From NCBI RefSeq assembly GCF_001429295.1, contig NZ_LMJL01000008.1, positions 107,909 through 171,908 on the forward strand: a DNA stretch of 64,000 nucleotides. The letters are read 5' to 3'. Of this stretch, positions 6,724 to 15,823 are shown piece after piece; the first letter of the stretch is position 1; each line of letters opens with the position of its first letter. The stretch is from Flavobacterium sp. Root935. GTDB taxonomy: Bacteria; Bacteroidota; Bacteroidia; Flavobacteriales; Flavobacteriaceae. The notes under the pieces were generated by a model. That model worked only from the letters and a program-made list of their open reading frames with translations, did no database searches and had not been told where the DNA came from. The translations under genes were made by a program, and so were the position numbers.

Positions 6724-9474
6724 TTATTTAACGTTTATCGCAAAATTTCCTGACGAAAGTGTGACAATTATTTGATTTTTTTCTACTGAAAAAGCATGAG
6801 AACTCTTATCCAGCTTCTGTTTATTGATGGAAACAGCCGAAATATCTGTTGTTGGAAGATACACAACAGCCGAAGTATTTTCGGGAATGGTAATGTTCCA
6901 AACTAAAGCCTTTTTATCTTTTTTCCAGTCGCTTTTAATTGTTCCGTAAATCGATTCGTAAGAAGCATTTACGTAAGTCAATCCAGCATCAAAATCAGGT
7001 TTCATAATAATTTGTTTGAAACCTGGAGTTTCAGGATTACTTTTGATTCCCGCCATATTTTCGTAATACCAAATCAATAAATCGCCCAAAAGCATTACAT
7101 GATTTTGCGAATTCATAGCAGGATCTGCAGTGTTGCCGTTCCAAAGTTCCCAAATGGTGGTTGCGCCGTTTTCAACCATATAACCCCAGCTAGGATAGGT
7201 TTTATTGGATGCCAATTTGAAAGCCAAATCACCTCGCCTGAAGTTAGTTAATGTTCGCATTAAAAATTGCGTTCCGATAACTCCTGTACTTACGTGACCG
7301 TTTTTAGTTACTTCAACCTCGTGCACCAGATTTTCAAATACTTTTTGTTGTAATTCCTCGGGAACCATTCCGAAAGTCAACGGCAGTAAATTGGCTGTTA
7401 CAGTATTGTTGGCGTAATTGTTTTTTGATGCATTAAAATATTTCGCATTGAATGCTTTTTTGATTCTTGAAGCCAGATCATCGTAATGTGCAATATCTTT
7501 TTCAGCATTGGCAATTACCGCAAACTTTTTCATCGTATTTAAAAGCTGATAGAAAAAGGCACTCGAGATCAATTCTCCATCTGTTAAACGAGCAGGATCT
7601 TTAGAACGAATTAATTCTAATGATTCTGGCGGAACACACCAATCTCCATATTTATCTTTGGTCATAATGTCATCAACCAAATAATTTTCTTCCATATAAT
7701 CCATCCATTTTTTCATAGACGGATATTGTTTTTCGATTACTTTTTTGTCTCCAAACTGCTGATACAGCATATCTGCCACCGTAATATAAGTTCCCGGCCA
7801 AGTTACATTATCCCCGTAATAACGCCAGAAAGCTGGTGCAACATCTGGAATTCCGCCGTCGATAGTTTGTGCATTTTTAATATCGTCAAGCCATTTTGCA
7901 TATAATGTTTGGTTATCGAATAAGAAACTTTCACCATAAGCTCCAGTAGTTCTGTCTCCCAACCAAGGCTGACGCTCATTTCTTTGTGGACAATCGATTG
8001 GCATTCCTTTATAATTCCCGCTGATTCCCCACCAAGCATTCTTAAAAATCTGATTCATTATTGGGCTGGAAGAATCAAAAGTTCCTGTTGTAGCTATATC
8101 ATCATAAACCACTTTTCCAACAAAATTCTCTATACTTGGTTTGGTTTTAAAACCTGAAATTTCAACAAATCTAAAACCGTGAAAAATAAAACGAGGTTCC
8201 CAAACTTCTTCTCCTTCGCCTTTTAAAGTATAAATATCCGTCGTTTTAGCATCGCGAAGATTGGCAATATATAACGAACCATCTGGCTGTAAAGATTCTG
8301 CAAACTTCATCGTGATTTTCTCGCCCGCATTTCCTTTCACTTTCAATTGCAACCAGCCTACCATGTTCTGTCCCATATCTAAGATATAAGTTCCTTTTGG
8401 TGTCTGTTTGATTGAAATAGGGTTTACTTCGCGCTTAATTTTCATATTCGCCGACATTTGCCCTTCATAGAATCCGCCTGGTTCCTGAACATATTCTGCC
8501 GAAAGCCATTTTTTATCATCAAAATTAATGGAGTTCCAGCCTTTCATTTCTTTACGGGCATCGTATTCTTCTCCGTCGTATTCGTTATTTGACAAGATTG
8601 GTCCATCAGTTGTGATTTTCCAGGTATCGTCTGTGCGAATAACATCTTTGCTTCCATCTGTATATTCTACAAATAACTGCAAAGCCATTTTCGGATACCC
8701 AAAAGTTTTGATTTTATAAGGTTTATAATCCTGACGCATCGTAAAAAAACGTCCGTTTCCTAAAATCGTTCCCAATGCATTTTTGCCTTCTTTCAGTTGC
8801 GAAGTCACATCAAAAACATTGTATTTTACATTCTTCGTGTAATCCGTAGGAACGGGAGCCAAAACCTGATCGCCAATTTTATTTCCGTTAATGTACAGCT
8901 CATACAAGCCCATTCCCATGATATAAACTTTAGCATTTTTGACTTTCTTTTTCAAGTCAATTTCTTTTCTTAAATATCTGGCTGATAATCGAGAATACTG
9001 CGAAATACTATCGCCCGGAGAAGTTTTTTCATACCCAATCCAACGCGTCGATTTCCAGTCGGCATAAGTCAAAATTCCGATACTGAAATGAGCCGGTTCT
9101 ACTGATTTTACTTCACCTTTATTGGTAGAAACAATTACTTTCCAGTAAACATCTTGTCTGTCTTTTAGCTTTTTTCCGTTATAAATTACGTTTACAGATT
9201 CGTCGCTTTGTACTTTTCCACTATCCCATAAATCAGCATTTCCTGCGTTTAGCTTTTCTAAAGTTGAAGCAGCTAAAATTTGAAAATGGGTTTGTTTGAC
9301 ATCATTTACGTTTGCTTTTATTTTCCAACTCAATCTTGGCTGTAAAACGTCAATTCCTTCCGGATTGGTCAGCATTTCGCATTTTAAATCCACAACACTG
9401 ATTTTATTTTGGGCTTTCGCCGAAAGTGTAAAAAGTGAGATGATTATGGTTAGATGTAAAAAAAACTTTTTCAT
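6724..9474 (-). CDS. GH78 alpha-L-rhamnosidase
   Basis: A 916-residue exported protein (signal peptide to S-A-K-A-Q, about residue 22). The order of domains is that of Bacteroidota GH78: an N-terminal fibronectin-like domain opening with L-K-C-E-M-L-T-N-P-E-G and L-S-W-K-I, the alpha-L-rhamnosidase N domain (Y-I-M-G-M-G-L-Y-E-L-Y-I-N-G), the concanavalin-like domain (L-D-M-G-Q-N-M-V-G-W), then the (alpha/alpha)6 barrel with D-C-P-Q-R-N-E-R and the catalytic-region T-T-I-W-E-L-W-N-G, and a C-terminal beta domain. It removes non-reducing terminal alpha-L-rhamnose from pectin fragments, most likely in the periplasm. It is the last gene of unit II; the next unit's promoter lies in the 143 bp after its stop. 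Confidence 0.93.
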   Translation of the reverse strand: MKKFFLHLTIIISLFTLSAKAQNKISVVDLKCEMLTNPEGIDVLQPRLSWKIKANVNDVKQTHFQILAASTLEKLNAGNADLWDSGKVQSDESVNVIYNGKKLKDRQDVYWKVIVSTNKGEVKSVEPAHFSIGILTYADWKSTRWIGYEKTSPGDSISQYSRLSARYLRKEIDLKKKVKNAKVYIMGMGLYELYINGNKIGDQVLAPVPTDYTKNVKYNVFDVTSQLKEGKNALGTILGNGRFFTMRQDYKPYKIKTFGYPKMALQLFVEYTDGSKDVIRTDDTWKITTDGPILSNNEYDGEEYDARKEMKGWNSINFDDKKWLSAEYVQEPGGFYEGQMSANMKIKREVNPISIKQTPKGTYILDMGQNMVGWLQLKVKGNAGEKITMKFAESLQPDGSLYIANLRDAKTTDIYTLKGEGEEVWEPRFIFHGFRFVEISGFKTKPSIENFVGKVVYDDIATTGTFDSSSPIMNQIFKNAWWGISGNYKGMPIDCPQRNERQPWLGDRTTGAYGESFLFDNQTLYAKWLDDIKNAQTIDGGIPDVAPAFWRYYGDNVTWPGTYITVADMLYQQFGDKKVIEKQYPSMKKWMDYMEENYLVDDIMTKDKYGDWCVPPESLELIRSKDPARLTDGELISSAFFYQLLNTMKKFAVIANAEKDIAHYDDLASRIKKAFNAKYFNASKNNYANNTVTANLLPLTFGMVPEELQQKVFENLVHEVEVTKNGHVSTGVIGTQFLMRTLTNFRRGDLAFKLASNKTYPSWGYMVENGATTIWELWNGNTADPAMNSQNHVMLLGDLLIWYYENMAGIKSNPETPGFKQIIMKPDFDAGLTYVNASYESIYGTIKSDWKKDKKALVWNITIPENTSAVVYLPTTDISAVSINKQKLDKSSHAFSVEKNQIIVTLSSGNFAINVK

Positions 9475-9489
9475 GATTTTATTTTTTCT

Positions 9490-9516
9490 CCTAACAGGTT
9501 TTTAAAACCTGTTAGG
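9490..9516. repeat. CCTAACAGG hairpin, 27 bp palindrome
   Basis: CCTAACAGGTTTT, a central T and the reverse complement. It lies 16 bp upstream of the GH78 start codon. Confidence 0.85.
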
Positions 9517-9546
9517 TATTTATGTTTTTATTTATAGACAAAGTAT

Positions 9547-9646
9547 TGTCATTTCGACGGAGGAGAAATCTCCACGAGGAGCTCGACAAAGATTGGATTA
9601 TTGTTGCGGAGTTACTTGCGAAGATTTCTCCTTCGTCGAAATGACA
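9547..9646. repeat. TGTCATTTCGACG long inverted repeat, copy 1
   Basis: The left arm is TGTCATTTCGACGGAGGAGA and the right arm is its reverse complement with one or two changes, about 28 bp each. The loop of about 45 bp contains CTCGACAAAGATTGG. Six copies occur in the window, all intergenic. Confidence 0.85.
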
Positions 9647-9705
9647 AAAATGAGAAATAAAACTCTGAGTAAATCCGTTTAATCCTTGAAATCTGTGGCT
9701 AATAT

Positions 9706-11274
9706 TTACTCAGAAACCAACTTTTCCAATCTCTCAGAAAAAGCAATTTCTTTTCCGTTTTTAAAGATCCTGAAACCCTTTCCTTTTTTATATTTTTCTC
9801 CAGTTTTATCCCAAAGAATCGTAATAATATTGTCGTGGTACAAAACATTATCCAGACAAAACCAATCCCATTTTTCCTGCGGAATCAACGGATTCACTTC
9901 AATCTTTTCATCGGCTCTCGGACGCAAACCAACCAATCCTGTAATCATCAAATCGTTAAAAGTCGAGTGATTGTAATAACGGCTTCTTTCTCTGTCGCCC
10001 ATTAACCAATATCCTGTTGTTTCGTCTAAATACTCGCCAAGATAAGGCTTTCCTCTGTAATATTGTGACTGCACGTACAAATCCATTTGTTTGAAATAAT
10101 CTGTCTTAGCCACAAAATTTTGATCATAATTATTCAAAACATTCGCTAAAGCCGTTAAAGTCTGCGAACTTGCAAATGGCCATATAGCTCCATCCCACTC
10201 GCAAGTTCCAGTTCCGTGTGTTCTAAAACGCGGGCTTCTTCTTTCGGCTGTTGTCAAACCAAACGGCGCCGAAAATCCTTTTTCGTCCTTAATTTGTTCC
10301 CACGCTTTTTCAAAACCTTTTCCTTTTTCTGGAAGATTAAAATACCACGGAATAAAACCGATAGCTTCTCTAACCTGCGCTAATGTATCTTTTTCTGTTA
10401 AAGTTTCAAAAAACTCACTTTTAGCATTCCATAATTTGGTTTCGACTAATTGCTGTAAAGCATCTGCTTTCCCTTTGAATTTTGTTTCCGTTTCCTTATC
10501 GCCTTTCATAGCAGCCATCTTAGAAATCGCCATGGCGTTCCCAAACATATAACTGTTAATCGTTGGTCTTGCATTTTGCACTTTACGTCCGCCGCTTAAA
10601 GATTCTTCCATTCCATCTTTTACATCATGCTGCCAAAACAAACCATCCTTGCGCTGACGATCTTTTTCCCAAACGGCATAATCGGTAACCATGTCTGGAT
10701 ACATATCCAATAAGAATTTTTCATCCTTATTCACCAAGTATCGATTGTACAAAGCATCGGCTGTCCAACTGCTGAATTTATACAATTTGTTCATCGGTTT
10801 TCCATCATTTCCTCGGTACCAAATTTTCACATCCTGCTCAATATACTGCGGATCATGAACCCATCTGAATTCGTTAATATGATGCCCCAAAGCACAACTG
10901 ATCATGTTGTATTTATCTGCATACGAACGGTCTACCAAAAACTCGGTAATCGCAAATCCCTGCGGTGTTTTTTTAATATGTTTTCTCGCACTCCACCAAC
11001 GGAAATAATAAATCTCCTCAAAATTCTGCTGTGGACATTCAAACAACGGAATATTCTTTTCCATCCAAGTCCACGCACTGTCATTCGGAATCGCAAATTT
11101 CAAATTTTCATCTTCCATCGTGTTGAAATAATCAACATAATGTTTGAAGTTTTTTTCTTTTAAAATAACTGCTTTTCCTTTTTGAGAATGCTCAGCACCC
11201 GATTTACAGCTTATGTTTAATGTTGAAACCAAGATTAGTAAAGCGATTATTTTGTATTTAAAATGATGTAACAT
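9706..11274 (-). CDS. MGH1-like (alpha/alpha)6-barrel glycoside hydrolase, exported lipoprotein
   Basis: A 522-residue lipoprotein (N-I-S-C near residue 23). Repeated helical segments, E-W-D-G-A-I-W-P-F and the C-terminal block G-L-V-G-L-R-P-R-A-D with V-N-P-L match the mannosylglycerate-hydrolase-like (MGH1, GH63-related) six-hairpin hydrolases. The same fold occurs in GH142-type arabinofuranosidases of RG-II loci, but I cannot place it there by eye. Acidic candidates include the E-W-D cluster and E-Y-L-D-E. In context it should hydrolyse a side-chain glycoside of pectin. It lies between the GH95 and GH78 genes, with long palindromes on both sides. Confidence 0.65.
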   Translation of the reverse strand: MLHHFKYKIIALLILVSTLNISCKSGAEHSQKGKAVILKEKNFKHYVDYFNTMEDENLKFAIPNDSAWTWMEKNIPLFECPQQNFEEIYYFRWWSARKHIKKTPQGFAITEFLVDRSYADKYNMISCALGHHINEFRWVHDPQYIEQDVKIWYRGNDGKPMNKLYKFSSWTADALYNRYLVNKDEKFLLDMYPDMVTDYAVWEKDRQRKDGLFWQHDVKDGMEESLSGGRKVQNARPTINSYMFGNAMAISKMAAMKGDKETETKFKGKADALQQLVETKLWNAKSEFFETLTEKDTLAQVREAIGFIPWYFNLPEKGKGFEKAWEQIKDEKGFSAPFGLTTAERRSPRFRTHGTGTCEWDGAIWPFASSQTLTALANVLNNYDQNFVAKTDYFKQMDLYVQSQYYRGKPYLGEYLDETTGYWLMGDRERSRYYNHSTFNDLMITGLVGLRPRADEKIEVNPLIPQEKWDWFCLDNVLYHDNIITILWDKTGEKYKKGKGFRIFKNGKEIAFSERLEKLVSE

Positions 11275-11305
11275 ATTTAAAATCTAATTATAAAATTCAT
11301 TATTT

Positions 11306-11323
11306 GGGCGTGTCCCTCCGGGC
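11306..11323. repeat. Fragment of the CACGCCC composite element
   Basis: GGGCGTGTCCCTCCGGGC is the reverse complement of the right end of the element at 1547-1640, with one change. The rest of the element is missing here. Confidence 0.6.
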
Positions 11324-11350
11324 AGTCTAAATTCTTTTTTTACACAATAT

Positions 11351-11452
11351 TGTCATTTCGACGAAGGAGAAATCTCCACAAGTAACTCCGTAAAGTGAGT
11401 TAACAATCTTTGTCGAGCTTCTAACGGAGATTTCTCCTTCGTCGAAATGACA
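11351..11452. repeat. TGTCATTTCGACG long inverted repeat, copy 2
   Basis: TGTCATTTCGACGAAGGAGA opens the left arm and TCTCCTTCGTCGAAATGACA closes the right arm, a perfect match over these 20 bp. The loop carries CTTTGTCGAG. The stop codon of the GH95 gene lies 19 bp further on. Confidence 0.85.
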
Positions 11453-11470
11453 AACTATACTTATAATGTA

Positions 11471-13921
11471 TCAATTCCCCGTAAAAGTATACGTCTGCCC
11501 TGCTTTCATATTTACATCGTAAATAGTGTAATTTGGCAGTTTTACTTTTTCCAATTTCGCTTGATTAGAAATGATCGGTTTCTTTACTTCAACATCATAA
11601 AACAGCGGATTTGGATTTTTGCCTTTTGCTTTTTTAAGCGAATTTCCTTTTAAAGTATTTTCTACTTTCAATCTACAGTTTCCTCCTATTTTGGAGTAGA
11701 TTTTCAACTCCGAAACTTTATTGTTCTTCCAAGTCATATCAATTACAAATCCGCCTCTAGCCACCAGACCTTTTATGCTTCCGTCTTTCCAAACGCTTGG
11801 CAACGCCGGTAATAAATGTATTGCATCTTCCTGACTCTGCATTAACATTTCAGCAAAACCGGCTGTGCATCCAAAGTTACCATCAATTTGAAACGGCTGA
11901 TGTGCATCTAACATATTCGGATACGTTCCTCCGCCTTTTCTTTGGTCGGCCGTCACCAAATGCAATTGATCCTGAATTAATTTATAAGCATGGTTTCCGT
12001 CTAAAAGTCTGGCCCATAAATTTACTTTCCATCCCATCGACCAGCCTGTAGATTCGTCTGTTCTGTAAATCAAAGATTGCTTGGCTGCCTCAAATAACTC
12101 AGGCGTTTTAATTGCCGAAATCTGATTACTCGGATACAATCCGTATAAATGCGAAACGTGTCGGTGATTGTCTTTTGGATTGTCCCAATCATCCTGCCAT
12201 TCCTGTAACTGATTGTGTTTTCCAATTTTCATTGGAGGCATTTTAGCCAAAGCATCACTTATTTTTTTCACATACGCTGCATCCGGAGAAACCAAAGCCG
12301 AAGCTTCAATAACATGCGTAAACAAATCAAAAATCAACTGATTGTCCATTGTAGTTCCAGAAGCAATTGTCGCTTTTCCTGTTCCGCCCGCATGTGTGTT
12401 TTCGGGAGAACTTGAAGGAACAACAACTAAATATTTCGTATTCGGATCGATCACCATAAAATCAAGGAAAAAATCTGCAGCTCCTTTCATAATTGGATAA
12501 ATTTCTGCCAGATATTTTTTATCTCCAGTGTACAAATATCTTTCCCATAAATCCTGACAAACCCATGCACCGCCTGTCGGCCACATTCCCGAAGCAGCAG
12601 AATCTACAGGAGCCGTTACACGCCAGATATCAGTATTGTGGTGTAAAACCCAACCGCTGGCATTGTACATCATTTTCGCAGTTTCTGCACCTGTAACACT
12701 TAATTCTTTTGCCATTTGTACAAAAGGCTCGTGCATTTCCTGAAGATTGGTTACCTGCGCAGGCCAGTAATTCATCTCGGCATTGATGTTTGTCGTGTAT
12801 TTACTGTCCCAAGGAGGCGTCACCATATCATTCCAAATTCCCTGCAAATTCGCTGGCTGTCCGCCCGGCTGTGAACTAGAAATTAAAAGATAACGTCCAA
12901 ACTGGAAATACAATGCCGCCAATTGCGGATCAAATTGTTTCGAGAAGTCGCGAATTCTTTCGTTTGTTGGTTGCTTCACTAAATCATTCGAGCCTAAATT
13001 TAAAGAAACTCTGTTGAAGAATTTTTGGTAAAAATCAACGTGAGCTTTCTTTATGGTTTCAAAATCTTTTGCTTCGGCTTTGGCCAAATAGTCTTTGCTT
13101 TTTGCAATTTCATCGCCAGATATATCCTGATAATTTTTAAAATTAGTTGCAATCGAAATATACAAAGTCACTTCATCGGCTTTGTTAATGCTTAAGATTC
13201 CGTTGCTCGCGTTAATTTCGCCACCTTTATTTTTAGCCGTTAATCGCCCCTGAAATTTTACTTTTCCTTTTACACCTTCAAAATTAGTTCCTAAACCCGA
13301 AAGTATGATTTGGTTTCCTTCCGTGGAAGCCACCGTTTTATCAATCGGACTGTTCATGAAAACATTACACGTAATCTGTCCCGGCTGACTTGCCGAAAGT
13401 TTGACTACAATCACCTGATCTGAAAATGCGGTTAGAATTTCTCTTGTAAATTCGATACCGTTTACTTTGTATTTTACTTTTGCGGTTGCGTTGCTGATAT
13501 TTAAATCACGGTAATAATCGGTATATTTTTGATGTCCCGCGAAGGAAATATAAACACTGCCAAAAGTCTGATACGGCATTCCGTCATTGGTTTGCGACAT
13601 AATATCTTTGGTTGCCAAATCCTGTGCTTCATCAAATTTCCCATCAAAAATAAGCTGTCTTACTTTTGGCAAAGCTTCGACTGATTTGGAATGTGCATTG
13701 CTGTTTGGAGAACCTGCCCAAATCGTTTCTTCATTCAATTGCAAACGCTCCACAGCGGGATCACCAAAAACCATTGCACCCAAACGTCCGTTACCTAATG
13801 GCAAAGCTTCGTTCCAGATTGCAGCAGGTTTGTCGTACCATAATTTCAGGTCGCTTTGTGCTGTTGTTGTAAGCGAAAAAATTCCAAAACAAATCACCGT
13901 AATTTTACTTTTTAACTTCAT
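11471..13921 (-). CDS. GH95 alpha-L-fucosidase / alpha-L-galactosidase
   Basis: A 816-residue exported protein (signal to T-T-A-Q, residue 22). The GH95 opening is clear (A-L-P-L-G-N-G-R-L-G-A-M-V-F-G near 39-53, L-N-E-E-T-I-W-A-G). The catalytic set of the family can be seen: the Asn pair in T-N-I-N (N378, N380), the acid in S-S-P-E-N (E507) and the Asp in I-D-G-N-F-G (D680). GH95 enzymes invert at alpha-1,2-fucosidic or alpha-L-galactosidic bonds; RG-II side chain A carries L-galactose and several pectin side chains carry L-fucose. It belongs to unit II, between the acetyl-esterase-like and MGH1-like genes. Confidence 0.93.
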   Translation of the reverse strand: MKLKSKITVICFGIFSLTTTAQSDLKLWYDKPAAIWNEALPLGNGRLGAMVFGDPAVERLQLNEETIWAGSPNSNAHSKSVEALPKVRQLIFDGKFDEAQDLATKDIMSQTNDGMPYQTFGSVYISFAGHQKYTDYYRDLNISNATAKVKYKVNGIEFTREILTAFSDQVIVVKLSASQPGQITCNVFMNSPIDKTVASTEGNQIILSGLGTNFEGVKGKVKFQGRLTAKNKGGEINASNGILSINKADEVTLYISIATNFKNYQDISGDEIAKSKDYLAKAEAKDFETIKKAHVDFYQKFFNRVSLNLGSNDLVKQPTNERIRDFSKQFDPQLAALYFQFGRYLLISSSQPGGQPANLQGIWNDMVTPPWDSKYTTNINAEMNYWPAQVTNLQEMHEPFVQMAKELSVTGAETAKMMYNASGWVLHHNTDIWRVTAPVDSAASGMWPTGGAWVCQDLWERYLYTGDKKYLAEIYPIMKGAADFFLDFMVIDPNTKYLVVVPSSSPENTHAGGTGKATIASGTTMDNQLIFDLFTHVIEASALVSPDAAYVKKISDALAKMPPMKIGKHNQLQEWQDDWDNPKDNHRHVSHLYGLYPSNQISAIKTPELFEAAKQSLIYRTDESTGWSMGWKVNLWARLLDGNHAYKLIQDQLHLVTADQRKGGGTYPNMLDAHQPFQIDGNFGCTAGFAEMLMQSQEDAIHLLPALPSVWKDGSIKGLVARGGFVIDMTWKNNKVSELKIYSKIGGNCRLKVENTLKGNSLKKAKGKNPNPLFYDVEVKKPIISNQAKLEKVKLPNYTIYDVNMKAGQTYTFTGN

Positions 13922-13928
13922 AGTATAT

Positions 13929-13963
13929 GGTTGATGGTTAATCGTTGATTGTTGTTGGTTATT
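13929..13963. repeat. Heptanucleotide-period tract, GGTTGAT type
   Basis: Five 7-bp units: GGTTGAT, GGTTAAT, CGTTGAT, TGTTGTT, GGTTATT. It begins 8 bp upstream of the GH95 start codon, so it lies in that gene's 5' leader. Confidence 0.6.
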
Positions 13964-14068
13964 CTCATCAGAGTATAACTTTAGATTTCAACAGATCAAT
14001 TATTAAATTCATATTTTTTATTTCTTAAATTTTTAATCAAAAGACAATTGTTCTCGAATTACAAGTGT

Positions 14069-14183
14069 GCGTGAGGGATAGAAGCTAGCTACCGAAGTAG
14101 CGCGGATAGCCCGACCCGATTTGGAAAAGGGGGCGAATTGAGCGGTTTTTAGATTGCCCCCTTTTTCAAATCGGGTCACGCCC
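14069..14183. repeat. GCGTGAGGGAT...CACGCCC composite palindromic element, copy 2
   Basis: The left end is GCGTGAGGGATAGAAGC and the right end is TCGGGTCACGCCC. The inner hairpin, GATTTGGAAAAGGGGGC paired with GCCCCCTTTTTCAAATC, differs from the copy at 1547-1640. It ends 5 bp from the stop codon of the esterase gene. Confidence 0.75.
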
Positions 14184-14188
14184 AAATA

Positions 14189-15613
14189 TTATTTCTTAAC
14201 ATCGTAAACTTTCAGATTTTTTTCTCCGAACATTTCATATAATTTGTTGATGTCTTTCAACGCATTTTTAGGCAGATTTTCTGCTTTGTTTCCAAAGACA
14301 TATAACTTATCGTAAGTTTCAATCACACAAGTCGATTCGTCGATTTCGCCTTTATCATTTTTCACTTTATTCAAATCTAAATTTAAATATTTCGCCATAA
14401 ACGGATACAAAGCCATACGTTTTGAAACTCCGAAATCATGTCCTTCTTTTGCAAAATGAGCATTTTCGACCAAATCTTTCTTTCCGTACAATTCATACGT
14501 TCTCTGGATAAAAGGAAATTCCAGTTCCGGAACTGCCAAGGTCCAGTCTTTTCCATCTGAAACAATCAATTGCGGTTTTGGCGCCATCATGGCTGAGATT
14601 TCTGCATTGTTTGTTCCGTTGCCGCAAAGATGAATGCCACGCCCGCTTTCGCAAGGACAACCGCCTGAAAAATGAGATGAAACCATTACAACCGGAGCTG
14701 AAACTTTTACCCTGTCATCAATCGCTGCTAAAAACATCGTATGCGAACCTCCGCCAGAGCCGCCTGTAACACCAACTCTTGACATATCAGCATTTTTTAC
14801 GGTTGCCAAATAATCCAAAAAACGTATTCCGGTTAAAACCTGAACTGTTGATGCAATACTATTTCTGTGCGTTTCTTCAGGAAACTGCAATAATGATTCT
14901 CCCCATGCAAATAAATCATAAGATACAACAATAGCACCCATTTTAGCCATTATAGCACAACGGTACTGCTCGTCTTTTCTATATCTTCCGTCGCCGAAAT
15001 GTCCGTCAGGAGTTAAAATAACTGCTGCTTTTTTATTAAACGGATAAGGTTTGTAAATCGATCCAGTTGCATAAACACCCGGCAAGATTTCCAAAGCGAT
15101 ATTTTCTACGCTGTAATCTTTATAAATTCTCTTTGGAGTTAAAAGTGGTTTAGATTTTGGCATTGGGGGAGCCTTTTCTAATCCAAATGAGGTTATCATA
15201 CAAGCTTTTAACTCCGTTTTACGTTTTTCCCATTGTTCTTTAGTCGAATAAAGGCTTTCTAAATAAAATAAACGTTCTTTTCCTTTATCAACTGAAACTT
15301 TATGGTTTTCATATTTACGAATAATGTAGGTTCCATCCGGCTGTTTGAAATACATCAATTCAAACGGGGCCAGAATGTTAGTTAACGAAATAGCCAGATT
15401 TCCGGGTTCAATTCTCCAGTCGGCATAATCGAGTTCTTTTCCTTTTAGTAAACCTCGGTCGTCGTTAATCGTGACATTAAAAACGGTTTCGATTTTCTTT
15501 AAAGTTTCTGAAACCGGTTTTCTAAAATTAGTATCAGAAGTGCTTTGCGCATTGGCAAATGTCAAAGCAAAAATGGAAACTGCAATTGTAATTATGTTTT
15601 TTAAATTTTTCAT
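14189..15613 (-). CDS. Exported alpha/beta-hydrolase (acetyl-xylan-esterase-like) with N-terminal STN-like domain
   Basis: A 474-residue exported protein (signal to A-N-A-Q, residue 23). Residues about 30-103 look like an STN (secretin/TonB N-terminal) domain: S-E-T-L-K-K-I-E, V-T-I-N, L-L-K-G-K, then I-S-L-T-N-I-L and T-Y-I-I-R-K. The rest is an alpha/beta hydrolase with nucleophile elbow G-G-S-G-G (S286), acid candidates D353 and D356, and H392 in E-G-H-D-F. Relatives are annotated as acetyl xylan or pectin acetyl esterases; here it would remove acetyl groups from galacturonan or side chains. The STN-like part usually belongs to TonB receptors and secretins, so its presence on an esterase is unusual. 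It is a member of unit II, downstream of a GH78 gene. Confidence 0.7.
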   Translation of the reverse strand: MKNLKNIITIAVSIFALTFANAQSTSDTNFRKPVSETLKKIETVFNVTINDDRGLLKGKELDYADWRIEPGNLAISLTNILAPFELMYFKQPDGTYIIRKYENHKVSVDKGKERLFYLESLYSTKEQWEKRKTELKACMITSFGLEKAPPMPKSKPLLTPKRIYKDYSVENIALEILPGVYATGSIYKPYPFNKKAAVILTPDGHFGDGRYRKDEQYRCAIMAKMGAIVVSYDLFAWGESLLQFPEETHRNSIASTVQVLTGIRFLDYLATVKNADMSRVGVTGGSGGGSHTMFLAAIDDRVKVSAPVVMVSSHFSGGCPCESGRGIHLCGNGTNNAEISAMMAPKPQLIVSDGKDWTLAVPELEFPFIQRTYELYGKKDLVENAHFAKEGHDFGVSKRMALYPFMAKYLNLDLNKVKNDKGEIDESTCVIETYDKLYVFGNKAENLPKNALKDINKLYEMFGEKNLKVYDVKK

Positions 15614-15640
15614 TTATATGTCAATACCTTTTTTGAATTT

Positions 15641-15759
15641 CCTCCTGCTTTAGCTAGAGGAAAATATTTTGATTCCCTCATTGGCTTTAGCCGAACTTAT
15701 TAATTTGGCTAAAGCCCTATAACTTATCTTATTTGTAACCTCCAGTTAAAACTGGAGGC
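15641..15759. repeat. Nested palindrome GGCTTTAGCC / CCTCCAG, copy 1
   Basis: The core is GGCTTTAGCC...GGCTAAAGCC and the flank is CCTCCAGTTAAAACTGGAGG on one side and a decayed CCTCCTGCTTTAGCTAGAGG on the other. A better-kept copy is at 48733-48863. Confidence 0.7.
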
Positions 15760-15768
15760 CATTCATAA

Positions 15769-15823
15769 AAAAAATCCGCGTAAATCCGCGTCTTCGCGAT
15801 AGCGAATCCGTGTCATCCGTGTT
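15769..15823. repeat. TTCGCGATAGCGAATCCG element, left flank of the GH78 gene
   Basis: It contains AAATCCGCGTCTTCGCGATA and GCGAATCCGTGTCATCCGTG. Its reverse complement matches 18612-18667 with only a few changes, so the GH78 gene at 15824-18598 is bracketed by inverted copies. Related DNA is at 61659-61845. Confidence 0.65.

Noticed and set aside
9547..9646. Long inverted repeat as an insertion sequence
   Set aside because: About 100 bp with no transposase; no target-site duplication that I can define. Kept only as a repeat.
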